From: Hyphomicrobiales bacterium
GTDB lineage: Bacteria; Pseudomonadota; Alphaproteobacteria; Rhizobiales; Rhizobiaceae
DNA length: 64,000 bases
NCBI GenBank assembly: GCA_900465685.1
Contig: UEGR01000008.1
Coordinates: 104,886 to 168,885, forward strand
Direction: 5' to 3'
The position numbers were made by a program, and so were the translations under genes. How positions within the stretch are numbered: position 1 is the first letter of the stretch; each line of letters opens with the position of its first letter. The notes under the pieces were generated by a model. It made no database searches, had not been told where the DNA came from, and saw only the letters and a program-made list of their open reading frames with translations. This document shows positions 27,130 to 35,888 of the stretch, piece by piece.

Positions 27130-30100
27130 TGCATCTTCTGCTTGCCCAGAAAGGAACGATCAGCGACGGCAATGAGGCCGTCGATCTCGGCCAGACGCCG
27201 GGTGATATTCTGTTCCTTTCCGCCGCCGACACAGAGTTGGCCAGTCTTGCGCAGGCGCATCGCGCTGAGCCAGACGGGCCAAGCCTGCGGCTTGCCAGTT
27301 TTCTGAGCCTCACGCATCCCATGTCCGTCGACGCTTATGTCGAACGGACGGCGCGTCATGCAAAGCTGATTATCGTGCGCATTATCGGCGGCGAGACTTA
27401 TTGGCCTTATGGGCTGGAAGCGCTTCATGCCTGCGCCGTGAACCATGGCGTCAAGATTGCGGTGCTTCCCGGTGATGACAAGCCCGACCATGGGCTGGAT
27501 CGTTTCTCGACGGTTGCGAGCGCCGACCGTGAAGCGCTGTGGCATTATCTGATCGAGGGTGGCGCTTCCAATATGCGCGCCTTCCTCGATTATTGTGCGG
27601 CGCTGGTTGACGGCGGCGAAAAACCGGCCGAAGCAGCGCCGCTGCTCAAAGCGGGTCTTTGGTGGCCCGGCGAGGCGGTGGTTTCGCTCGATCTCATCCG
27701 CAGCCGCTGGATCAAGGATGCACCCGTTGCGGCGATCGTCTTCTATCGTGCGCTGGTGCAAAGCGGCCAGACCCAGCCGGTTGAGGCGTTGATTGCGGGT
27801 TTGCAGGCGGAAGGCATCAATCCGTTGCCTGTGTTCGTCTCCAGCCTCAAGGATCGGCTGTCTGCTGCCGTGGTGGATGGCGTTTTCGAGGATTGCCCGC
27901 CGGATATTGTGTTGAATGCGACCGGCTTTGCCATTTCCTCACCGGGCGCAGAACGCAAGCCGACCGTGCTAGACAAGCGTGGCAACATGGTTTTGCAGGT
28001 GATTTTCTCCGGCACGCCCAAGGCGGTCTGGCAAGCTTCCCAGCAGGGATTGCTGGCGCGCGATCTGGCCATGAATGTTGCGCTGCCGGAGGTGGACGGG
28101 CGCGTTCTGTCGCGCGCGGTTTCATTCAAATCGGCACGGCAGTTCGATGCGGCGGTGGAGGCGAACATCGTCACCCACGAGCCGGATGAAAACCGTGTGG
28201 CTTTTGTCGCGAAACTCGCAGCGAACTGGGTGCGATTGAAGCGAAAGACGGCTGCCGAGCGCCGTGTGGCGCTGATCCTTGCCAACTATCCCAACCGCGA
28301 TGGGCGGCTAGGCAATGGTGTTGGGTTGGATGCGCCTGCCGGAACGGTTGAAACGCTCAAGGCTATGACCGATGCGGGTTATCAGACTGGCAAAGTGCCT
28401 GCGAACAGCGATGCGCTGATGCAGCTTTTGATGGCCGGGCCGACCAATGCCGCACGCGATGGCCGGGAGATTCGCGAAACGATTTCGCTAAATCAATACA
28501 ACAGCTTTTTCAAAAAACTTCCCGATGCGATTCAGGCGGAAATCACGGCTCGGTGGGGTGAGCCGAAGGCTGATCCCTTTTTCGACGACGAACGCGACGC
28601 CTTTGCGCTGCCATTGATGCGGTTCGGCGAAACGCTGACCGGCATTCAGCCCGCACGCGGCTACAACATCGATCCGAAGGAAAGCTATCATTCGCCGGAT
28701 CTGGTGCCGCCGCACGGCTATATCGCTTTCTATGCCTATCTGCGCGCGATAGCGGATGTTGATGCCATTGTTCACATGGGCAAGCACGGCAATCTTGAAT
28801 GGCTTCCGGGCAAGGCGCTGGCGCTGTCTGAAAATTGCTATCCGGAAGCCGTGTTCGGGCCGACGCCGCATATCTATCCGTTTATCGTCAATGATCCGGG
28901 CGAGGGCACGCAAGCCAAGCGCCGTGCGGGCGCGGTGATCATCGATCATCTGACGCCGCCTTTGACCCGTGCCGAAAGCTATGGCCCGCTGAAGGATCTC
29001 GAAGCGCTCGTCGACGAATATTATGAAGCGTCGGGCGTCGATCCACGCCGTCTGTTACGCCTCAAGGGGCAGATTCTCGATCTGGTGCGCGATATCGGTC
29101 TCGACCGTGATGCAGGCATTCACGACCATGACGATGAAGACATGGCGCTGCAAAAGCTCGACGCCTATCTCTGTGATCTGAAGGAAATGCAGATCCGCGA
29201 CGGGCTGCATATTTTCGGGCAAGCGCCGCAGGCACGGCTTCTGACCGATCTTCTGGTGGCACTGGCCCGCGTTCCGCGTGGCGTGCCTGTTTCGCTAGGC
29301 GGAAGTGCCGGTGACCAGAGCTTGCAGCGCGCCATTGCCACCGATGCCGGGCTGGATGAGGGTTTCGATCCCCTCGATTGCAATATGGCCGATCCGTGGA
29401 CAGGGCCGAAGCCAGCATTGCTGGCTGAAGTTAGCCCGGCAACCTGGCGCATAACGGGCGACACGGTGGAACGTATCGAACTTCTGGCGGCAAAGCTCGT
29501 TTCGGGCGAGCAGGCTTGTCCGCAAGACTGGCAACAGACCGGTTCCGTGCTGCAAGCGATAGTCGATGATCTGCGCCCCAGCGTCATCGCCTGTGGTCCC
29601 GCAGAAGTCGAAGGTTTGCTGACCGCGCTCGATGGACGCTTCGTGCCGCCGGGACCATCTGGCGCGCCAACGCGTGGACGGCCCGATGTCCTGCCGACCG
29701 GGCGAAATTTCTTCTCGACCGACAGCCGGGCTGTGCCAACACCTGCTGCGTGGGAACTGGGACGCAAATCGGCGGAACTGCTGGTTACCCGCTACACGCA
29801 GGACCATGGCGAATGGCCGACCTCGTTTGGTCTCACGGCCTGGGGCACGTCCAATATGCGCACGGGCGGCGACGACATTGCGCAGGCTCTGGCGCTGATC
29901 GGTGTGAAGCCGGTCTGGGATATGGCCTCGCGCCGCGTTACCGGATACGAAATCGTACCGCTTGCCATGCTCGGGCGTCCGCGTGTCGATGTGACCTTGC
30001 GCATATCGGGTTTTTTCCGTGATGCGTTTCCCGAACAGATCGCCTTGTTTGACAAGGCGGTCCGTGCGGTGGGAGCACTGGACGAAGACGCGGAAGACAA

Positions 30101-30905
30101 TCCGATTGCGGCGCGCATGGCGGCAGAGCAGGTGTGTCTCGTCGCCAGTGGAGCCGATGAAAAAACGGCGCAACGCCGCGCGGGCTATCGCGTGTTTGGC
30201 TCAAAACCGGGTGCTTATGGCGCTGGATTGCAGGCGTTGATCGACGAAAACGGCTGGGCCGGGCGCAATGATCTGGCGGAAGCGTGGCTTGTCTGGGGCG
30301 GCTATGCCTATGGCGCGGGCGAGGAGGGGCAGGCAGAGCGCGGTCTTCTCGAAGAGCGCCTGCGTTCGGTGCAGGCTGTCGTGCAGAATCAGGATAACCG
30401 CGAACATGATCTTCTCGATAGCGATGACTATTATCAGTTCGAAGGCGGTATGGCCGCGACGGTTGAAAATCTGACCGGCGCTATGCCAACGGTTTATCAC
30501 AACGACCATTCGCGACCGGAAAAGCCGGTGATCCGCACGCTTGAGGAAGAGCTTTCGCGCGTGGTGCGCGGGCGTGCTTCCAATCCGAAATGGATCGCAG
30601 GCGTGATGCGTCACGGCTACAAGGGTGCGGCGGAAATCGCGGCCACGGTCGATTATCTGTTCGCCTTTGCTGCGACCACCGGCAAGGTTGGCAACCATCA
30701 TTTCGAAGCGGTCTATCAGGCCTATATCGCCGACAAGGCGGTCCATGATTTCATGGCTGAAAAGAACCCGGCAGCGCTGGCGGAAACCGCCGCGAAGCTG
30801 AATGATGCAGTTGAGCGCGGTTTCTGGGCGCCGCGTTCGAATTCGGCGCGGTTCATATTGGAAAATCTTCAGAAGTTGAATCCGGAAAGGGCGACAAATG
30901 GCTGA
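27129..30905 (+). CDS. cobN: Cobaltochelatase subunit CobN
   Basis: Large subunit (1258 residues) of the ATP-dependent aerobic cobaltochelatase, which inserts cobalt into hydrogenobyrinic a,c-diamide. The family-wide CobN/BchH stretches are clear, including VHMGKHGNLEWLPGKALALS and the C-terminal KWIAGVMRHGYKGAAEI. Start and stop overlap neighbouring genes (cobW by 1 base, cobO by 8), so translation is coupled. The AAA+ partners CobS and CobT are not in this window. Confidence 0.97.
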   Translation: MHLLLAQKGTISDGNEAVDLGQTPGDILFLSAADTELASLAQAHRAEPDGPSLRLASFLSLTHPMSVDAYVERTARHAKLIIVRIIGGETYWPYGLEALHACAVNHGVKIAVLPGDDKPDHGLDRFSTVASADREALWHYLIEGGASNMRAFLDYCAALVDGGEKPAEAAPLLKAGLWWPGEAVVSLDLIRSRWIKDAPVAAIVFYRALVQSGQTQPVEALIAGLQAEGINPLPVFVSSLKDRLSAAVVDGVFEDCPPDIVLNATGFAISSPGAERKPTVLDKRGNMVLQVIFSGTPKAVWQASQQGLLARDLAMNVALPEVDGRVLSRAVSFKSARQFDAAVEANIVTHEPDENRVAFVAKLAANWVRLKRKTAAERRVALILANYPNRDGRLGNGVGLDAPAGTVETLKAMTDAGYQTGKVPANSDALMQLLMAGPTNAARDGREIRETISLNQYNSFFKKLPDAIQAEITARWGEPKADPFFDDERDAFALPLMRFGETLTGIQPARGYNIDPKESYHSPDLVPPHGYIAFYAYLRAIADVDAIVHMGKHGNLEWLPGKALALSENCYPEAVFGPTPHIYPFIVNDPGEGTQAKRRAGAVIIDHLTPPLTRAESYGPLKDLEALVDEYYEASGVDPRRLLRLKGQILDLVRDIGLDRDAGIHDHDDEDMALQKLDAYLCDLKEMQIRDGLHIFGQAPQARLLTDLLVALARVPRGVPVSLGGSAGDQSLQRAIATDAGLDEGFDPLDCNMADPWTGPKPALLAEVSPATWRITGDTVERIELLAAKLVSGEQACPQDWQQTGSVLQAIVDDLRPSVIACGPAEVEGLLTALDGRFVPPGPSGAPTRGRPDVLPTGRNFFSTDSRAVPTPAAWELGRKSAELLVTRYTQDHGEWPTSFGLTAWGTSNMRTGGDDIAQALALIGVKPVWDMASRRVTGYEIVPLAMLGRPRVDVTLRISGFFRDAFPEQIALFDKAVRAVGALDEDAEDNPIAARMAAEQVCLVASGADEKTAQRRAGYRVFGSKPGAYGAGLQALIDENGWAGRNDLAEAWLVWGGYAYGAGEEGQAERGLLEERLRSVQAVVQNQDNREHDLLDSDDYYQFEGGMAATVENLTGAMPTVYHNDHSRPEKPVIRTLEEELSRVVRGRASNPKWIAGVMRHGYKGAAEIAATVDYLFAFAATTGKVGNHHFEAVYQAYIADKAVHDFMAEKNPAALAETAAKLNDAVERGFWAPRSNSARFILENLQKLNPERATNG

Positions 30906-31536
30906 GAAATCTGAAAAACTTCTGTCAATGACCGAAGACGAGCTGAATGCGCGCCATGCGGACAAGATGCGCAAGAAGAAGGCCGCGCGCGACAAGATTC
31001 AGGCCACGAAGACCGAGGAAAAGGGTCTGGTGATTGTCCATACGGGCAAGGGCAAGGGCAAATCCACTGCCGGTTTCGGCATGGTGTTCCGCGCGCTCGG
31101 TCACGGCATGAAGATCGGCGTTGTGCAGTTCGTCAAGGGATCGTGGGATACGGGCGAACGCTGGGTTCTGGAAAAATTCCCCGATCAGGTGACGATTTCG
31201 GCACTGGGCGAAGGCTTTACCTGGGAAACACAGGATCGCAGCCGCGATATCGCCATGGCGCGTGGCGCATGGGAACAGGCCAAGGCCATGATCATGGATG
31301 AAGATATCGACATGGTGCTTTGCGACGAGCTGAATATCGTTTTGCGCTATGATTATCTTCCCGTGGAAGAAATCGTCGAAGTCCTGAAAGCCAAGCCTGA
31401 GATGAAGCACGTCATCGTGACCGGTCGAAACGCGAAAGATGAGCTGATCGAGGTGGCCGACCTTGTCACCGAGATGGAAATGATCAAGCATCCGTTCCGT
31501 TCGGGCGTGAAAGCCCAGAAGGGGATAGAGTTCTGA
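30898..31536 (+). CDS. cobO: Cob(I)yrinic acid a,c-diamide adenosyltransferase
   Basis: A 212-residue CobA/CobO-type enzyme that transfers adenosyl from ATP to Co(I). The P-loop-like motif TGKGKGKSTAGFG lies at residues 49-61, with DELNIVLRYDYLP in the middle. A charged Lys-rich N-terminal extension (residues 1-40) is typical of the long form. The start overlaps cobN by 8 bases. It is the last B12 gene of this operon. Confidence 0.96.
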   Translation: MAEKSEKLLSMTEDELNARHADKMRKKKAARDKIQATKTEEKGLVIVHTGKGKGKSTAGFGMVFRALGHGMKIGVVQFVKGSWDTGERWVLEKFPDQVTISALGEGFTWETQDRSRDIAMARGAWEQAKAMIMDEDIDMVLCDELNIVLRYDYLPVEEIVEVLKAKPEMKHVIVTGRNAKDELIEVADLVTEMEMIKHPFRSGVKAQKGIEF

Positions 31537-31538
31537 TT

Positions 31539-31967
31539 ATGGTAGCAAGCTGGCAGTTCTGGGCCCTGATGTCGGCGGTATTCGCCGCATTGACCGCGAT
31601 TTTCGCAAAGGTAGGCATTCAGGGCATCAATTCGGACTTTGCAACACTGGTCCGCACCTGCGTCATTATCGGCGCGTTGTGCCTGTTTCTGACGATAACT
31701 GGCCAATGGCAAAGGCCGGGCGAGATTTCTGCCAAGTCGTGGCTGTTTCTCGTCCTGTCCGGTCTGGCGACCGGGGCGTCCTGGCTTGCTTATTTTCGTG
31801 CCTTGCAAATTGGCGATGCGGCGCGCGTCGCACCCGTCGACAAGCTTTCGGTTGTGCTTGTGGCACTGTTCGGTGCGGTGTTTCTCGGCGAGCGCATGTC
31901 GACCATCAACTGGTTCGGCATTGTGCTGATCGGCTGCGGTGTCGTGCTGGTGGCGCTACGGGTTTAG
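31539..31967 (+). CDS. EamA-family (DMT) small transporter
   Basis: A 142-residue protein with four to five membrane helices and a single EamA domain, half the usual length of DMT exporters; such units work as dimers. It has the APVDKLSVVLVALFGAVFLGER signature region. It begins 2 bases after cobO and is probably transcribed with the B12 operon. The transported compound is unknown and a B12-linked role should not be assumed. Its 3' end overlaps the convergent TSUP gene by 4 bases. Confidence 0.85.
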   Translation: MVASWQFWALMSAVFAALTAIFAKVGIQGINSDFATLVRTCVIIGALCLFLTITGQWQRPGEISAKSWLFLVLSGLATGASWLAYFRALQIGDAARVAPVDKLSVVLVALFGAVFLGERMSTINWFGIVLIGCGVVLVALRV

Positions 31968-32749
31968 AACCCGACCCATTGCCGGAGCGGATTGGTCGGG
32001 TCCATCAAAAGACGCACGGCCAGCGCGAGACTGACCACGATCAGCAATGGCTTGATCATGCGCGAGCCGACCTTCATCGCAAGGCTCGCGCCGATCTGTG
32101 CGCCGATGAACTGCGCAATGCCCATGCAGATGCCGATTTTCCAGTTGATGACACCGACCGCTGCAAAGGTCGCAAAGCCGCCGACATTCGAGGCGCAGTT
32201 CAACAGCTTCGTATGGGCGGTGGCTTTCAGCACGCCGTAACCTGCCAGCGCCACAAAGGCCAGCATGAAGAACGATCCCGTGCCCGGGCCGAATACGCCG
32301 TCATAAAAGCCGATCAGCGGCACGATGGTCATGCCAAACAGGAACGGCCCGATGCGGCGGGAACGGTCGATATCGCCGATATTCGGTTTCAGGGCGAAAT
32401 AGAGGGCGATTGCAATCAACAGCAGCGGCAGTGCAGTGCGCATGATTGCGACTGGCAAAACTGTTGCGAGCAGTGCGCCAAAAACAGAACCGATCAGCGA
32501 AGCAAGCGCTTCCTGCCATTGCTCGCGAATATTCACATGTCCCTTGCGGGCATAGGCGATCGTCGCCGACGATGAGCCGAATAGTCCTTGCAGCTTGTTG
32601 GTGCCGAGCGCTTCCACTGGAGGAATGCCCGCAAGCAGCAAAGCAGGGATGGTGATCATGCCGCCGCCGCCGGCAATGGAATCGATGATGCCAGCGATGA
32701 ACGCGGCAGCCGTCAGGAGCAGGGTAAGTGAGTCGAGAAATTCTGGCAT
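31964..32749 (-). CDS. TSUP (TauE/SafE) family membrane transporter
   Basis: A 261-residue polytopic membrane protein of the sulfite-exporter TauE/SafE superfamily. Helices alternate with the typical repeats: DSIAGGGGMITIPALLLAGI near residues 23-42 and the second-half counterpart FGPGTGSFFMLAFVALAGYG. Family members export sulfite, sulfoacetate or related organic anions; which applies here is not visible. It is a single gene, convergent with the EamA gene and divergent from terB. Confidence 0.88.
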   Translation of the reverse strand: MPEFLDSLTLLLTAAAFIAGIIDSIAGGGGMITIPALLLAGIPPVEALGTNKLQGLFGSSSATIAYARKGHVNIREQWQEALASLIGSVFGALLATVLPVAIMRTALPLLLIAIALYFALKPNIGDIDRSRRIGPFLFGMTIVPLIGFYDGVFGPGTGSFFMLAFVALAGYGVLKATAHTKLLNCASNVGGFATFAAVGVINWKIGICMGIAQFIGAQIGASLAMKVGSRMIKPLLIVVSLALAVRLLMDPTNPLRQWVGF

Positions 32750-32846
32750 GGGGAGGGTCCGGGAACTGTTGTCGCAACATAACGTTGTTTTCCCGATGCG
32801 CCAGCATTAATGATGTGCATCTAACCACGAACCCGGAGGGGCGCCT

Positions 32847-33296
32847 ATGAGCGAAAGCATCTTCGACCGCATTAGCGCATTTTTGAACAAGAAGAGTGCC
32901 GTACAGCGTGTTGCCGATGATCCGGCGCTGGCTTCGGAATTGCTGCTGCTTTTGCATGTTGTGTTCGCCGATGGCGACCAGCATCCTGCTGAAATTGCGG
33001 CCTTCAAGGAAATCGCCTTCAAGAATTTCGGTATCGCAGCGGAAGATATTCCGGAAGTGGCCGAATATCTGAAGGATTTCGCTTACGAAACCACGACCAA
33101 GCAGGCCGCGAATATGTTGGCCGAAATGGCCCCCGAACGCCGCCTGTCGCTGTTGCGCGATCTGATGACGATTGCCTGCGCCGATAACCGTATCGACAAA
33201 TCGGAAACGGTGCTGATCCAGCGCGTCGCGGATGTGCTGGGCATCAAGCATGAAGAATTGCAGCAGGCGCAACGGGGTTCGCCCTGTGGGGCGTAA
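32847..33296 (+). CDS. TerB-family protein
   Basis: A 149-residue, mostly helical protein with the TerB/DjlA-N layout: two repeated acidic motifs, VVFADGDQHPAEIAAF and IACADNRIDKSET, that resemble metal-binding loops. CGGAGGGG precedes the ATG. TerB proteins occur in tellurite-resistance and stress loci, but single copies like this are widespread and their function is uncertain. Its last 11 bases overlap the cobE GTG start. Confidence 0.88.
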   Translation: MSESIFDRISAFLNKKSAVQRVADDPALASELLLLLHVVFADGDQHPAEIAAFKEIAFKNFGIAAEDIPEVAEYLKDFAYETTTKQAANMLAEMAPERRLSLLRDLMTIACADNRIDKSETVLIQRVADVLGIKHEELQQAQRGSPCGA

Positions 33297-33672
33297 GGCT
33301 CGGCTTTCCGTTCTGGGAATGGGCAGCTCTTCAGGCGCGACGCTTGGCGAGCTGATGGCCCTTGCAGGCAGTGTCTTATCGCAATGCGGACTGCGCAAGC
33401 CCGACATGATCGCCACGCTGGCATCGAAAGCGGGTGATTCCGTATGGACTGAACTGGCGGCTCATTATGGGTGCGCCTTGCGCTTCTATGAGGCCGGGCG
33501 TCTCGAAGAAGAAACGCCGCGTCTCGCCAATCCCTCTGAAGCCGTGTTCAGGCGCATCGGTTGCCACGGGGTTGCCGAAGCTGCTGCCCTTGCCGGGGCG
33601 GGACCCTCGGCCAAGCTGATCGTTTACAAGACTGGTGTGCTTCACGCCACCGCGGCAGTTGCGATAGCGTGA
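33286..33672 (+). CDS. cobE: Cobalamin biosynthesis protein CobE (CbiG C-terminal domain)
   Basis: A 128-residue single-domain protein matching CobE/CbiG_C: LSVLGMGSSSGATLGELMAL at the start, the IATLASKAGD motif with its Lys, and LRFYEAGRLEE. CobE is needed for aerobic B12 synthesis in Pseudomonas denitrificans and binds pathway intermediates. The GTG at 33286 is chosen because CGGGG lies upstream and the family starts here; it lies inside the 3' end of terB. A longer frame from 33232 would add unrelated residues. Confidence 0.85.
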   Translation: MGRKARLSVLGMGSSSGATLGELMALAGSVLSQCGLRKPDMIATLASKAGDSVWTELAAHYGCALRFYEAGRLEEETPRLANPSEAVFRRIGCHGVAEAAALAGAGPSAKLIVYKTGVLHATAAVAIA

Positions 33673-33694
33673 AGCTGGATCGTCATGTTGTCAT

Positions 33695-35185
33695 TTAGAC
33701 AGTAATCGCCTTACGACGACGCTGCACAAAACAGGTCGCAATTGTTGCAAACAGCAACAGCGCTGCGGTCGCGACAATCACCGCCACATAGGCATTCTCG
33801 AAAGCGCTTGAAGCCAGAGCAACGAGGTTTTCTGCCTCCAGCTTCGGTAAATTTTGGGCGACCAGAAGCGCTTCGTCCAGACTGTCGCGAACGACAGGCG
33901 CAATGGTGCTGCCATCTGGAAGCGCCATGCTTGCCGTGTAGGAGGCAGACAGGATGCCGCCGAAGATCGTGACGCCCAGCGCATTGCCAAGTTCATAGGA
34001 CACTTCCTCAATGGATGCCGCCATGCCGACCTTATCGGCAGGGGCATTGCCCATGATGGCCGAGGAAGCGGCGGTCATTGCGGCACCTACACCGAAGCCC
34101 AGCAGGGCGAGGCCGATGAGATAGCTATAGCCTGACGCCTTGAAGGTCAGGATATAGACAATCACGCCAAGCGCTGCGGTGGCCAGTGCGCCGGACAGCA
34201 GTCGGCCCGCACCGATGCGGGGCAGTTGCATGCCAGCCAGCGGACCAGCCACGAAAGCGGCAAGCGGAATCGGCAGAATCGCAAGACCCGCCTGCAAGGG
34301 CGAGAAACCCTCGATCAGCTGCAAGCGCTGGCTGAAAACCAGTTCCATGCCGGTGATGGCTCCAGAGGCGACCAGCGCTGCGAATACGCCTATCGAGAAC
34401 AGCCGGTTCTGGAAGAGCGTAAAATCGATCAATGGTTCTCTGCCGGAAAACTGTCTGCGCACGAAGATGAAGGCAGCAATAGCTCCGACCGCGAAAACGA
34501 CTGCGAAGACAGTCATTGATGCATCGCGCTTCGCCAGTTCCTTGACCGCATAAGTGAGCGCAATCAGCGCAACCATGATCTGGATCGAGCCGACCAGATC
34601 CCACTTGCGCGCGGAGCCGAGCGGGCGATTTTCCAGATTGTAGGCGGACAGCAGAAGGGCAATCGCAACAACGGGCACGTTGATGAGAAAGACGGAGCCC
34701 CACCAGAAATATTCGAGCAGCACACCGCCTGCGACCGGGCCGAGAGCCGCGCCGCCGGAAGCGATAGCCGACCAGATGCCGATGGCAAGCGAACGTTCAC
34801 GCTCGTCGGTAAAGGTCAGGCGGATGATCGAAAGCGTGGCAGGCATCATCATGGCTGCGCCACAGGCCAGAAAGGCCCGCGCGGCGATAAGCGCTTCCGG
34901 GGTGGGCGAATAGGCTGCACAAAGCGACGCCACACCGAATACGACGAGGCCGGTCATGAACATGCGCTTGTGCCCAAGCTTGTCGCCCAGCGTGCCGAGG
35001 CCGGGCAGCAGGCCCGCCACGACCAGCGGGTAAATATTCATGATCCAGAGCTTTTCCGAAGCACTGGCTGCCAGATCGTGCGTCAGGTGCGGCAGGGCTG
35101 TGTAAAGCACAGTCATGTCCACGACGATCAGGAACAGCGCGCTGGAAACGATTGCAAGAACCAGCCAGCGATTTTGCGGCAACAT
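33695..35185 (-). CDS. MFS drug exporter of the DHA2 family (SmvA/QacA-like, 14 helices)
   Basis: A 496-residue inner-membrane exporter with about 14 hydrophobic helices. Motif A is GTLGDKLGHKRMFMTGL after helix 2, and Asp in LIVVDMTVLYTALPHL (helix 1) is typical of multidrug antiporters. Probable substrates are cationic biocides or drugs, inferred from family. It is divergent from a TetR gene across a 95-base gap with two palindromes, so repression by that regulator is likely. Confidence 0.9.
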   Translation of the reverse strand: MLPQNRWLVLAIVSSALFLIVVDMTVLYTALPHLTHDLAASASEKLWIMNIYPLVVAGLLPGLGTLGDKLGHKRMFMTGLVVFGVASLCAAYSPTPEALIAARAFLACGAAMMMPATLSIIRLTFTDERERSLAIGIWSAIASGGAALGPVAGGVLLEYFWWGSVFLINVPVVAIALLLSAYNLENRPLGSARKWDLVGSIQIMVALIALTYAVKELAKRDASMTVFAVVFAVGAIAAFIFVRRQFSGREPLIDFTLFQNRLFSIGVFAALVASGAITGMELVFSQRLQLIEGFSPLQAGLAILPIPLAAFVAGPLAGMQLPRIGAGRLLSGALATAALGVIVYILTFKASGYSYLIGLALLGFGVGAAMTAASSAIMGNAPADKVGMAASIEEVSYELGNALGVTIFGGILSASYTASMALPDGSTIAPVVRDSLDEALLVAQNLPKLEAENLVALASSAFENAYVAVIVATAALLLFATIATCFVQRRRKAITV

Positions 35186-35201
35186 CGGAGTTTACCTTTT
35201 C

Positions 35202-35215
35202 AATACGGTTGTATT
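35202..35215. promoter_or_regulatory. Palindrome near the MFS promoter, candidate TetR operator
   Basis: AATACGGTTGTATT has perfect 5-base arms and overlaps a possible -10 region of the MFS gene on the minus strand. It lies between divergent regulator and target genes. Confidence 0.5.
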
Positions 35216-35247
35216 TAAACTTGTCGAGCCGGATGACATAATATAAA

Positions 35248-35261
35248 TCCATCCGTATGGA
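35248..35261. promoter_or_regulatory. Second palindrome, candidate TetR operator
   Basis: TCCATCCGTATGGA has perfect 5-base arms and shares CCGTAT with the first palindrome (read on the other strand). It lies just downstream of a possible -35/-10 pair (TTGTCG, TATAAA) for the TetR gene, which would allow autoregulation. Confidence 0.5.
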
Positions 35262-35280
35262 AAGTAATAAGTTGCACAAG

Positions 35281-35832
35281 ATGGGACGTCCCCGCACGAT
35301 TGATCGCGATCACGTGCTGGACATGGCTGAAAAACTCGTCACGGAAGGCGGTGTCGCGGCTCTGACGATGGACGCGGTGGCTCAGGCTTCAGGCGTGACC
35401 AAGGGCGGCGTGCAATATTGCTTCAAGAACAAGGATGGGCTGTTGAAGGCCATGATCGCGCGATGGGGCGATCGCTTTGATGCGGAAGTCGATGCCCTAA
35501 AAGGGGGCGAGGTCGGCTCGCTGGCGCATATCGCGGCACATATCAAGGTGACACGCGACAGCGATGCGGAAGACAATTCCCGTTTCGCGGCAATGATGAC
35601 GAGCCTTACCCCCAATACCGAGCATCTGGACGATACGCGCGACTGGTATCGCAAACAGTGGAACGGGCTTGATGTTTCGACACCCGAAGGCCGCCGGGCG
35701 CGTCTCGCCTTCATCGCCAATGAGGGTGCATTTCTGCTGCGTAGCTTCAATTTCTTCGAGCTTTCGCCAGAAGAATGGCAATCGATCTTCGACGATATCG
35801 AGGATCTGATGCCGAAAGGCGCTGAAAAGTAA
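35281..35832 (+). CDS. TetR-family transcriptional repressor
   Basis: A 183-residue regulator if read from the ATG at 35281; an ATG at 35257 would add eight residues but lies inside a palindrome and has no ribosome site. The N-terminal HTH is clear (TMDAVAQASGVTKGGVQYCF). The C-terminal ligand domain resembles the TetR_C region of small multidrug repressors. It is divergent from the MFS exporter gene, its probable target. Confidence 0.9.
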   Translation: MGRPRTIDRDHVLDMAEKLVTEGGVAALTMDAVAQASGVTKGGVQYCFKNKDGLLKAMIARWGDRFDAEVDALKGGEVGSLAHIAAHIKVTRDSDAEDNSRFAAMMTSLTPNTEHLDDTRDWYRKQWNGLDVSTPEGRRARLAFIANEGAFLLRSFNFFELSPEEWQSIFDDIEDLMPKGAEK

Positions 35833-35838
35833 TTGACT

Positions 35839-35878
35839 TTGTTCTCCCGTCAAAGGCATTCGAAGGGCAGGAGAACAA
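35839..35878 (+). promoter_or_regulatory. Stem-loop in the cobM leader
   Basis: Perfect 9-base inverted repeat (35839-35847 TTGTTCTCC with 35870-35878 GGAGAACAA) ending 10 bases before the cobM GTG. The 3' arm contains the GGAG that could serve as a ribosome site, so the stem might hide it. No T-tract, so it is a poor terminator for tetR. Confidence 0.4.
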
Positions 35879-35888
35879 GGAAAAAGAT

